The position numbers were made by a program, and so were the translations under genes. A DNA stretch of 54,796 nt from positions 1-54,796 of the forward strand of contig DASUXA010000110.1 of NCBI GenBank assembly GCA_036378155.1, in the 5' to 3' direction. The notes under the pieces are model-generated. The model saw only the letters and a list, made by a program, of their open reading frames with translations, ran no database searches and was not told the origin of the DNA. Of the stretch, positions 25,842 through 34,200 are shown piece after piece (positions within the stretch are counted from its first letter, which is position 1; each line of letters opens with the position of its first letter). This stretch comes from DASUXA01 sp036378155 (GTDB lineage Bacteria > Actinomycetota > Actinomycetes > Mycobacteriales > Micromonosporaceae).

Positions 25842-27644
25842 ATGCTGTCGCGCCGCACCGCTCTGTCCACAGTGGCCATCGCCGCGCTCGTGTTGACCTC
25901 GGCCGCACCGGCCGGCGCAGCGCCCCGATCCACATCGAAGCAAGCCGTCGCCGTCGGGTACGGCGGCGCGGTGACCAGCGTCGACGCGGACGCGACCCGC
26001 GTCGGGCTGGAGGTATTGCGCAAGGGTGGCAACGCGGTGGACGCCGCGGTCGCCGTCGCCGCCACGCTCGGCGTCACCGAGCCGTTCTCGTCGGGTCTCG
26101 GCGGTGGCGGGTTCTTCGTGTACTACGACGCGCGCACCGGGACGGTGCACACCATCGACGGTCGCGAGGCAGCACCGGCGTCGATGCACGAGGACGCGTT
26201 CATCAACCCGGCGACCGGTCAGCCGTACCCGTTCCAGGAGGCGCGGGTCAGCGGCATCTCGGCGGGCGTGCCGGGGTCCCCGGCGACCTGGCAGGCAGCC
26301 CTCGACCAGTGGGGCACCATCTCGCTTCGGGACGCCCTGCAACCGGCGATCCAGGTCGCCGACCGGGGCTTCGTGGTGGACCAGACGTTCCACGACCAGA
26401 TCGCGGGCAACCGCGACGCGTTCGGTCAGTTCAGCTCCACGAGCGCGCTGTACCTGCCGGGCGGGCAGCCGCCCGCGGTCGGGTCCGTGTTCCGCAACCA
26501 CGACCTCGCGATGACGTACGAGGAACTCGCACGGGACGGCATGGGCGCGCTGTACCACGGCGACATCGCCGCCGACATCGCCCGTACCGTGCAGCACCCG
26601 CCGCTTGCCGGCGACCCGATCGGCAACTGGCCGTACCAGGTCCGACCGGGCGGGATGACGGTCGACGACCTCGCCCGGTACGCGGTGCGCACCCCCGACC
26701 CCACCCACGTCAACTACCGAGGGCTGGACGTGTACGGGATGCCGACGCCGTCCAGCGGCGGCTCGACCGTGGGCGAGGCGCTGAACATCCTCGCCAACTT
26801 CGACCTGTCGTCGATGTCGCGGGTCGAGGCGTTGCACCACTACCTCGAGGCGAGCGCCCTGGCGTTCGCGGACCGCAACCGGTACGTCGGCTACTACACG
26901 CCCCGGGCGCTGCTCGACGAGCTGCTCGACCCGGCGTTCGCGAAGGAGCGCGCCTGCCTGATCGACCCGGCGCACGCCCTGCCCAAGCCGGTCGCTCCGG
27001 GGGTACCGGACGGTTCCTACTCCGGTTGCGCCACCGCACCGGCGGGTGAAGCGAACACCCAGGGCACGCACACCACGAACCTGACCGTCGCCGACCGGTG
27101 GGGCAACGTGGTCGAGTACACCCTGACCATCGAGCAGATCGGCGGCAACGGGATGGTGGTACCGGGGCGTGGTTTCCTGCTGAACAACGAGCTGACGGAC
27201 TTCAACTTCGCGCCGACCCAGGGCAGCGCGCCGGACCCGAACCTGCCGGCGCCGGGCAAGCGCCCGCGCAGTTCGATGGCACCGACCATCGTGCTCAAGG
27301 ACGGCGAGCCGTACCTCGCGGTCGGCTCCCCCGGCGGCTCGACGATCATCACGACGGTCCTGCAGATCCTGGTCAACCGGCTGGATCTGGGTATGTCGCT
27401 GCCGGACGCGATCGCCGCGCCGCGCGCCAGCCAGCGCAACACCGCCTCGGTGACCGCCGAACCCGGGTTCCTCGACACACCTGAGGTCGTAGGGCTCGAG
27501 GCGCTGGGACACACGTTCAGCAACGGCGGTGAGATCGGCGCGGCGACCGGGATCGAGTTCCTGTCCGACGGGCGGCTGCTCGCCGCCGCCGAACCGGTGC
27601 GCCGGGGCGCCGGGTCCGCCGGGGTCGTGTACCCGGCGAGCTGA
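25842..27644 (+). CDS. ggt: Secreted gamma-glutamyltransferase family hydrolase
   Basis: 600 residues. A signal peptide is clear ('MLSRRTALSTVAIAALVLTS', then an Ala-rich cleavage region). The Ntn-hydrolase landmarks are present: 'GGNAVDAAVAVAATLGV', 'GLGGGGFF', the autocleavage region 'GTHTTNLTVAD' with the probable nucleophile Thr411, and 'GSPGGSTIITT'. Most GGTs have TTH here and this one has TTN. The proenzyme should self-cleave into large and small subunits outside the membrane. GGGAGG precedes the ATG. It begins 40 bases after the MFS gene, so it may belong to the same transcript, though a separate promoter is possible. Confidence 0.88.
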   Translation: MLSRRTALSTVAIAALVLTSAAPAGAAPRSTSKQAVAVGYGGAVTSVDADATRVGLEVLRKGGNAVDAAVAVAATLGVTEPFSSGLGGGGFFVYYDARTGTVHTIDGREAAPASMHEDAFINPATGQPYPFQEARVSGISAGVPGSPATWQAALDQWGTISLRDALQPAIQVADRGFVVDQTFHDQIAGNRDAFGQFSSTSALYLPGGQPPAVGSVFRNHDLAMTYEELARDGMGALYHGDIAADIARTVQHPPLAGDPIGNWPYQVRPGGMTVDDLARYAVRTPDPTHVNYRGLDVYGMPTPSSGGSTVGEALNILANFDLSSMSRVEALHHYLEASALAFADRNRYVGYYTPRALLDELLDPAFAKERACLIDPAHALPKPVAPGVPDGSYSGCATAPAGEANTQGTHTTNLTVADRWGNVVEYTLTIEQIGGNGMVVPGRGFLLNNELTDFNFAPTQGSAPDPNLPAPGKRPRSSMAPTIVLKDGEPYLAVGSPGGSTIITTVLQILVNRLDLGMSLPDAIAAPRASQRNTASVTAEPGFLDTPEVVGLEALGHTFSNGGEIGAATGIEFLSDGRLLAAAEPVRRGAGSAGVVYPAS

Positions 27645-27650
27645 CGTGCG

Positions 27651-27899
27651 TCAGTCCGCGGCGGCGGGGACGCCGCCGCGGACCGGCACGGTCCCGCCCC
27701 GGACCCTCAGGTTCGCCAGCAGGTGGGCGGTCGCCTCGGCGACCGCCTCGACCGCCTCGTTGAACGCGTCGGCGTTGTGCGCGGCGGGCGCACGGAAGCC
27801 GCTGATCTTCCGGACGTATTGCAGGGCAGCCGCACGGACGTCGTCGTCGGTGATCTGCTCGACGAACGGCGGGCGGAGCGTCTTGATGCTGCGGCACAT
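27651..27899 (-). CDS. DUF2277 family protein
   Basis: 82 residues. It starts 'MCRSIKTLRPP' and has 'DDVRAAALQYVRKISGF', the hallmark of DUF2277, a small conserved actinobacterial family of unknown function. The length is normal. It converges on ggt with only six bases between the stops, and its last codons are shared with a terminator hairpin. Confidence 0.85.
   Translation of the reverse strand: MCRSIKTLRPPFVEQITDDDVRAAALQYVRKISGFRAPAAHNADAFNEAVEAVAEATAHLLANLRVRGGTVPVRGGVPAAAD
27654..27683. terminator. Bidirectional terminator hairpin
   Basis: A perfect 13-base stem (27654-27666 with 27671-27683) with a GGGA loop lies at the convergent ends of ggt and the DUF2277 gene. It overlaps the last codons of the latter. 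Confidence 0.7.
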
Positions 27900-27998
27900 G
27901 CCTCGACCGTAACCCGCGCCTGCGACGGCAGCCGCCGTCAACCGCGGGGCGCGTCCCGTCCGGTGCCGCCTGGTCGGCGCCCCGTCGGCGACTCGACG

Positions 27999-28112
27999 AT
28001 GGGCGGCGAGCGCGTGAGGCTGTACCACTTCCGGACGAAAGATCGAGCCGAGGACCTGTCGGTGCTGAGGTACCTCGCCGATCGGCTCGGCAGCCAGTTC
28101 GTGGCCCCCTGA
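27999..28112 (+). CDS. Short ORF, doubtful small protein
   Basis: ATG at 27999 (or GTG at 28014) opens 37 codons containing 'RLYHFRTKDRAEDLSVLRYL'. The composition is protein-like (aromatic and charged residues in a helical pattern) and unlike the surrounding non-coding frames, but it is very short. It stops before 28112, and no known family is recognised. It may be a real small protein or the 5' remnant of a gene. Confidence 0.3.
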   Translation: MGGERVRLYHFRTKDRAEDLSVLRYLADRLGSQFVAP

Positions 28113-28165
28113 ACGATTTCCCGGTCTACCCGCGAACTCGCTGCTCAGAGTGCCAATCTCTGGTG

Positions 28166-28549
28166 ATGGGCGATGTTCCGCAGCGCTTCCTGGACGCCCT
28201 GGGCGACGTGTACGACCCGTGCTGCCGCGAGATGGGCATCTCGGTCGTGGACATGGGGCTGATCCACTCCGTCGCCGTCGACCACGGTCACGCGCGCATC
28301 GCGCTGGTGCTCACCTCGGGCTGGTGCCCGTTCGCGGTTCGCGTCCTGGACGAGGTACGCGAACGGGTCGAAGCACTGCCCGACGTCGACTCGGCGGACG
28401 TCGAGGTGACCTGGAGCGAGGCGTGGACGACGGACCGGCTGTCCGAGTCGGCGCGGCGCAGACTGCGGTTCCTGCCCGACCCGGCGCAGGTGCCGGACCG
28501 GGACGCGTACATCGCCGCCCACCGCGCGACCGGCGAGGGAGCTGTCTGA
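28166..28549 (+). CDS. DUF59 / MIP18-family Fe-S assembly-like protein
   Basis: 127 residues. The family core is visible: 'DVYDPCCREMGISVVDMGLI' (where D-P and V-x-M-G-L are conserved), 'WCPFAVRVLDEVRERV' and a final 'VEVTWSEAWTTDRLSESAR', which resembles the PaaD-like subgroup acting in Fe-S or metal-site maturation of oxygenases. The stop overlaps the amidohydrolase ATG (TGATG). The start is uncertain (GTG 28163 or ATG 28166) as no good ribosome site is present. Confidence 0.75.
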   Translation: MGDVPQRFLDALGDVYDPCCREMGISVVDMGLIHSVAVDHGHARIALVLTSGWCPFAVRVLDEVRERVEALPDVDSADVEVTWSEAWTTDRLSESARRRLRFLPDPAQVPDRDAYIAAHRATGEGAV

Positions 28550-29562
28550 TGATTGACGATGTATTCGTGTTCGACGGCGTGGCGCACGTGTTCAACTTCG
28601 AGCCGAAGAACGCGTTCGGCACGCCCGGCGAGATGTTCTCCAACCACCTGTACGCGTTCCACACCGTCCTCACGCCGGACTCCGAGCCGAAGCTGTCGCC
28701 CGAGGAGTACCTGAAGCACTGGACTCCGAGCGACATCCGGCACATGGTGTACGACGAGTCGGACACCGACATGCTGGTCGCGATGCCGCTGCCGCTGACC
28801 GACCTGTACCGGGACGGACTGTCGCCCTGGGAGGACTGCGCCCAGTTGGCGAGCATGGACCCGGATCGGACGATCTTCTGGGGCTCGGTGAACCCGCTGG
28901 AGGGACGCCGGGCGCTCGACCTGATGGAGCGGCAGGTCGGCGAGTACGGCGCGCGGGCGTTCAAGTTCTACAACGTCCGGTACGACTACGGCTCGCCGTA
29001 CCCGTGGCGGATGGACGACCCGAAGATCGCGTTCCCGGTGTTCGAGAAGGCGCGGCAGTTGGGCGTCAACCTGATCGGCGTGCACAAGGGGGTACCGCTG
29101 GGACCGCAGCCGATCGAGTCGACCCAGACCTGGGACATGGACGGCGCCGCCGCGAACTTCCCGGACCTCAACTTCGTCATCTTCCACGTCGGGTTGCCGT
29201 TCCTCGACGAGACGTGCTGGCAGTTGATCCGCTACCCGAACCTGTACGCCTCGCTCGCCGCCACGATCAACTTCCTGGTCCGCGCGCCCCGGATGTTCGC
29301 CGAGATCCTCGGCAAGCTGCTGTTCTGGTGCGGAGAGGACAAGATCGTGTACGGCAGCGAAGCGCCGATCTTCCAACCGCAGTGGGCGCTGCGCGCGTTC
29401 ATGGACTTCCAGATCCCGCAGGACCTCTGCGACGGGTACGGCTATCCGCAGCTCACCGACCAGGCGAAGCGGAAGATCCTCGGGGAGAACCTGCTGCGGC
29501 TGCACGGCATGCCGGTCGAGGAGACGATCGCCCGGCTGGGTCGGCGGCGTACGACCGCCTGA
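28549..29562 (+). CDS. Amidohydrolase-2 family TIM-barrel protein, monooxygenase-cluster type
   Basis: 337 residues. TIM-barrel features are 'FKFYNVRYDYG', 'GVHKGVPLGP', 'FHVGLPFLDE' and 'IVYGSEAPIFQP'. The first strand reads 'FDGVAHVFNFEPKNAFGTP', with one His where typical amidohydrolases have HxH, and the final 'GSD' is 'GSE', so metal binding may differ from ordinary members. This subfamily, paired with a DUF59 gene, normally accompanies propane/phenol-type binuclear iron monooxygenase operons (mimABCD and prmABCD neighbours) and is thought to help maturation. No monooxygenase gene is in this window. Confidence 0.75.
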   Translation: MIDDVFVFDGVAHVFNFEPKNAFGTPGEMFSNHLYAFHTVLTPDSEPKLSPEEYLKHWTPSDIRHMVYDESDTDMLVAMPLPLTDLYRDGLSPWEDCAQLASMDPDRTIFWGSVNPLEGRRALDLMERQVGEYGARAFKFYNVRYDYGSPYPWRMDDPKIAFPVFEKARQLGVNLIGVHKGVPLGPQPIESTQTWDMDGAAANFPDLNFVIFHVGLPFLDETCWQLIRYPNLYASLAATINFLVRAPRMFAEILGKLLFWCGEDKIVYGSEAPIFQPQWALRAFMDFQIPQDLCDGYGYPQLTDQAKRKILGENLLRLHGMPVEETIARLGRRRTTA

Positions 29563-29565
29563 CGC

Positions 29566-30393
29566 TCATTCCGGTCGACGTCCCCACGCCGAGATCATCG
29601 GGGCGGTGATCAGGTCGAGGTCGCCGGTGGCGACGTTGGCGAGGTGCTGGTCGATCTCGTCGTCGGTGACCAGCCCGGCGCCGACCAGGAGGCCGCGTAC
29701 CTGCGCCACGGTCGCCTGCTCCAGGGTTGTAGACGCGGGCGAGGTGATCGGGAAGTAGCCGTCGGCGCGGACGTCGACCAGTCCCGCCTTGCGTAGCGCG
29801 CGGGGCAGGGTGCGTCCGTAGGCGAGGTCCGCGCCGCGCTGGGCGAGCAGCGCCCGGACCCCGTGCCGCACCTTGTTCGCCAGCCGCTGCGCCGGTCCGT
29901 ACTCGTCCGGGCAGATCAGCGGTTGCAGGGCGGGGTCGGCGTCCTCGATGAGCAGCCAGCCGCCGGGTCGCAGCGCGGCGACCATCGAGGCGAGCGCGCG
30001 GTCGCGCTGGGGTACGTGGACGAGGACGAGCCGGGCGTGGACGAGGTCGAACGCCTCGCCGGGCGGCTCGTCGACGGCGACGTCGTGCCGGAGCACGCGG
30101 TATCCGTCCTCGCCGGTACCGCTCATCCAGGACACGTCGATGTCCGTCGCGATCACCGAGCCCGTCGGGCCGACCTGCGCGGCGAGCCATCGGGGCACGC
30201 TCGGGCCGCCCGCGCCGACCTCCCAGCAGCGCCAGCCGGGCGCGATACCGAGGCTGTCGACGTGCCGGAAGGTCCACGGGTTGAACAGGGCAGCCAGCGC
30301 GTCGAACCGGGTACCTGCCTCGCGCTGCCGGTTGTCCAACAGGTAGCCGTTCGCCCGCTCCGAGTCGGCGCGGGGTTCGGTTTCGCTCGTCAT
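29566..30393 (-). CDS. SAM-dependent class I methyltransferase
   Basis: 275 residues. The Rossmann motif I is 'CWEVGAGGPSVPRWLA', followed by 'IATDID' (motif II acidic residue), 'FDLVHARLVLVHVP' and 'LRPGGWLLIED'. It is a small-molecule methyltransferase of the UbiE/MerR-cluster type; the acceptor cannot be read. It stands alone, convergent with the amidohydrolase gene (3 bases apart), and diverges from the OsmC gene. Confidence 0.8.
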   Translation of the reverse strand: MTSETEPRADSERANGYLLDNRQREAGTRFDALAALFNPWTFRHVDSLGIAPGWRCWEVGAGGPSVPRWLAAQVGPTGSVIATDIDVSWMSGTGEDGYRVLRHDVAVDEPPGEAFDLVHARLVLVHVPQRDRALASMVAALRPGGWLLIEDADPALQPLICPDEYGPAQRLANKVRHGVRALLAQRGADLAYGRTLPRALRKAGLVDVRADGYFPITSPASTTLEQATVAQVRGLLVGAGLVTDDEIDQHLANVATGDLDLITAPMISAWGRRPE

Positions 30394-30448
30394 GGTGCGA
30401 TGATCCCGCAGGGCGATGACCGGGCGGCAGGCGGTGGGGGGAGCGACG

Positions 30449-30946
30449 GTGACGAGGACGCACACGTACGAGTTGACCGTGACGTGGATCGGCGACCGGG
30501 GCACCGGGACCAGTGGGTACCGGGCGTACAGCCGCGCGCACGAGGTGTCGGCGCCGGGCCGACCGGCCATGCCGGGCTCGTCGGATCCGACGTTCCGCGG
30601 CGAGCGCGACCGGTGGAGCCCGGAGCAGCTGCTGGTCGCTTCGCTGTCCCAGTGCCATCTGCTGTGGTACCTGCATCTGTGCGCGGACGCGGGCGTGGTG
30701 GTCACCGGGTACGCCGACGAACCGACCGGCGTGATGCTCGAGACCGCCGACGGCGGCGGTCGCTTCACCGAGGTGGTCCTGCGTCCGCGGGTGACGGTCA
30801 CCGAGCCGGGCATGGTCGACCGGGCGACGGCGCTGCACGACGACGCGCACCGGTTGTGCTTCATCGCAAACTCGGTCAACTTCCCGGTCCGGCACGAACC
30901 GGTGGTCTCGGTCCAGTCCGTCGACGCGGCGAGCGCAGAGACGTAG
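30449..30946 (+). CDS. OsmC/Ohr-family peroxide-reducing protein
   Basis: 165 residues from GTG 30449, with GGGGGAG seven bases upstream. The two redox Cys of the family are present: 'SLSQCHLLWYL' on the central helix and 'HRLCFIANSVNFPV' near the end. 'SPEQLLVAS' is the usual helix start. These proteins reduce organic or inorganic peroxides with a thiol cofactor. It sits alone with no adjacent OhrR-type repressor. Confidence 0.85.
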   Translation: MTRTHTYELTVTWIGDRGTGTSGYRAYSRAHEVSAPGRPAMPGSSDPTFRGERDRWSPEQLLVASLSQCHLLWYLHLCADAGVVVTGYADEPTGVMLETADGGGRFTEVVLRPRVTVTEPGMVDRATALHDDAHRLCFIANSVNFPVRHEPVVSVQSVDAASAET

Positions 30947-31104
30947 GTCTACCGACCACGGGTGGCTACGTGCCGGACGCGTGGGTGTTCACCGGCGGCG
31001 ACATGTCGACGTGTCGCACTGCTGACCGCCCGCCCCGCCGCGACCGGTCGACCCAACCAGATCGCCTGCTGTTTACAGACGGCTACTTAGGGTAGCCGGA
31101 GCAG

Positions 31105-31224
31105 GTGAGCGATACGGACGCCGAGGCTCCTCCGACCGCGGGTCACCGAGCCGCCGCTGCGGAGAAGGCGACCCGGCACGACCGCATGGTCGGGGAGTTC
31201 GGCGGCGCCTTGGAAGAGGCGTGA
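31105..31224 (+). CDS. 39-residue small ORF ahead of the P-type ATPase
   Basis: GTG at 31105 with GGAG three bases upstream; stop TGA at 31222-31224, three bases before the ATPase GTG. The product is hydrophilic, acidic then basic, and ends 'RMVGEFGGALEEA'. The tight spacing suggests it is translated, either as a small protein or as a leader that couples ribosomes into the ATPase gene. There is no known family. Confidence 0.45.
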   Translation: MSDTDAEAPPTAGHRAAAAEKATRHDRMVGEFGGALEEA

Positions 31225-31227
31225 CCC

Positions 31228-34200
31228 GTGGGTCTGGTCGACGTGGCCCGGATGCCCGTTCGCGCGGTGTCCCGCGCGTCCCGGGCGCTGGTGTCCGCCG
31301 GCAGCGGCGCGGGAGGCGAGCACGTACCGGTCGACCGGATCGTGGTACCCGTCGCCGGAGTGCACCGCCCCGACGCGGAACCCTTGCGCCGCGCCGTGTG
31401 CGCTGCGGTACAGGCGCTGCCCGGCGTCGAATGGGCGGTGGTGAACGCCCCGCTGGGCCGGCTCGTCGTCGCGGTGCGCGAACCCGACCGGTCCGACGTG
31501 CGCGAAGCCGACCGGGTCGACGCCCAACAGGCGCGTCGACGGCTGACAGCCACGCTGACCGAACTGGTCCACGCGACGGAAACCGAGTTCGGGGCGGTAC
31601 CGGGTGACGGCAGCCCGGAGCCGCCCGACGACGACGCCCCGCTGACCCGCGCGGTGACGGCCACCGTCGCGGACGTCGCCGGGCTCGCCCTGGCGACCGC
31701 CGGCAGGCTGGCCCGCTGGGTACCGTTCTCCGCCGAGGCGTCCTCGCTGGTCACCGTCGTCGACACGCAGCCGAGGTTGCGTGCCCTGGTGGAGCGGACG
31801 TTGGGGCGCGCCCGCGCGGACACGGTGCTCGCGGTCACCAACGCCGTCGCCCAAGGTCTGTCCCAGGGGCACGCCGGTCTGGTCGTCGACACCGCGCTGC
31901 GGGTCGGGCAACTGGCGGAACTGCGGGCGCGGCGCGAGGCGTGGCACGCCTGGCAGCAGCGCCTCGCCGACCCGGCTGCCGCCGGTTCCCCACCGGTGGT
32001 CAGCGAGCGACCCCGGTCGCTGCCGGACGGTCCGGTCGAGCGGTACGCCCCGCAGTCCGCTCGGGTCGCGGCGGCTGGCGCCGGTACCGCCCTCGCCGGT
32101 GGCGGCGGCGCCCGCCGCGCCGCCGCGATCGCGCTGTCCACACTGCCCAAGGCGGCTGGCGCGGGACGCGAGATGTTCGCCGCGCAACTCGGTCGTACCC
32201 TGGCGCGGCGCGGGGTACCGGTGATGGATCGACAGGCGCTGCGCCGACTGGACCGGGTCGACACCGTGGTCCTCGACGTACCGGCGTTGACCACCGGACG
32301 ACTGATCGTCGGCGACGTGGTACCGATGCCGGACAGCGACTGGGAGCAGGCGCAGTTCCAGGTACACGCGCTGTACGACGAGCGGGCGCTCAGCGCGCCG
32401 GTCGGCGGGAACGGCTGGCGGCTGGGTCCGGTCGACCAGTTGCCGGTCGCCGGCGGTACCGCGACCAGCCAGCGGCTGCGGCTGAGCCGGTCCGGAGCGG
32501 TCGAGGTGCTCGGGCTGGCGCACGGTACCCGCCTGGCTGCCGTGGTCGCGGTCGCCCCGGAGCCGGCGCAGGCGGCGGACGCCCTGGTCGCGGCTGCCCG
32601 GCGAGCGGGCGTGACGCTGGTGTTCGCCGGGGGTCAGCCGCCCGGTGCGCGGGCGGTCGCCGCCCGGCGCATGCCGGGCGGCGACCGCCTCCTCGGTACC
32701 GTTCGCGATCTGCAAGCCGAGGGTCGCGTCGTACTGCTGGTGTCCCGGGACGCGACCGCGCTCGCGGGCGCGGACTGCGGTATCGGCGTGGACGGGCTGG
32801 ACGGCGTCCCGCCCTGGGGCGCGCATCTGCTGGTCGGTGACGACCTGGAACCTGCCGCGCTGATGATCGACGCGGTCGCGGCGGCGCGGTCGGTGTCGCG
32901 GATGGGGGTACGGCTCGCCGAGGCGGGCACGGCGCTGGGCGCCGTCGCGACCGTGACCGGCAGGGCTGCCGGGTCGGCGTCGCGCGCCCTGCTGGCGGTC
33001 AACGCCGCCGCGGCGGTATCCGTCGGGTACGGCGCGTGGACCGCCTCCGAGTTGGCGCGCCGTCCACTGTCGCCACCGGTGTCGACGATCCCGTGGCATC
33101 TGATGTCGTCCGACAAGGTGCTCGCGGACCTCGGTACTGGTACCGGCGGACTGTCCACTCGCGACGCCCGGCAACGGCACCGCCGTGACGCCCAGGTCAA
33201 CCCGCAGCCGCCGAGTCTGGCGGTGGCGTTCGCGGACGAGTTGGCGAACCCGCTCACCCCGATCCTCGCCGGCGGCGCCGCCCTGTCCGCCGCGATCGGG
33301 GCGGTGACGGACGCGGCTGTGGTGGTGGGCGCGAGCGCGTTGGGCGCGCTGGTCGGCAGCGTGCAGCGCACGCTCACCGACCGCGCGGTCGCGGACCTGC
33401 TCGCCGGTTCGGCGGTCACCGCCACCGTCCGGCGCGACGGGGCGACGGTCCGGTTGCGCGCCGACGAACTGGTGGTCGGCGACCTGACCACGCTCGCACC
33501 CGGAGACGTGGTCGCCGCCGACTGTCGCCTGGTACGGGCGTCCGGGCTGGAGATGGACGAGTCGTCGTTGACCGGCGAGTCGCTTCCGGTGGCGAAGTCG
33601 GTCGCCCCGGTCGCCACGTCGACGGTCGCCGAGCGGACCTGCATGGTGTACGAGGGAACGACGGTCGCCGCCGGTCGCGGGCTGGCGGTGGTGGTCGCCA
33701 CGGGCGCCGGTACGGAAGCCGGACGGGGCACCGCGACCGCGCTGGAAGCCGCCCCCGTTTCGGGTGTCGAGGCGCGGCTGGCCCAGATCACCCGGGTCAC
33801 CCTGCCGATCGCGCTCGCCTCCGGGGTCGCCGTGATCGGGGCGGGACTGCTGCGGGGTCGCCCGGTGCAGCGCACCGTCGGCGCGGGGGTGGGGCTGGCG
33901 GTCGCGAGCGTGCCGGAGGGGCTGCCGTTCCTGGTCAGCGCCGCGCAACTCGCCGCCGCGCGGCGACTGTCCCGGCAGGGCGCGCTGGTGCGCAACGCCA
34001 GCACGATCGAGGCGCTCGGTCGCGTCGACGTGCTGTGCTTCGACAAGACCGGGACCCTCACCCAGGGTCGGATCCGCCTCGCCGCGGTGAGCGACGGGGC
34101 GCATCACGCGTCGGTCGGCGGACTCGACGACGACCTGCGCGCGGTCGTCTCCGCCGGGCTGCGCGCCACCCCGGAACCCGCGCCGGGACAGCAACTGCCG

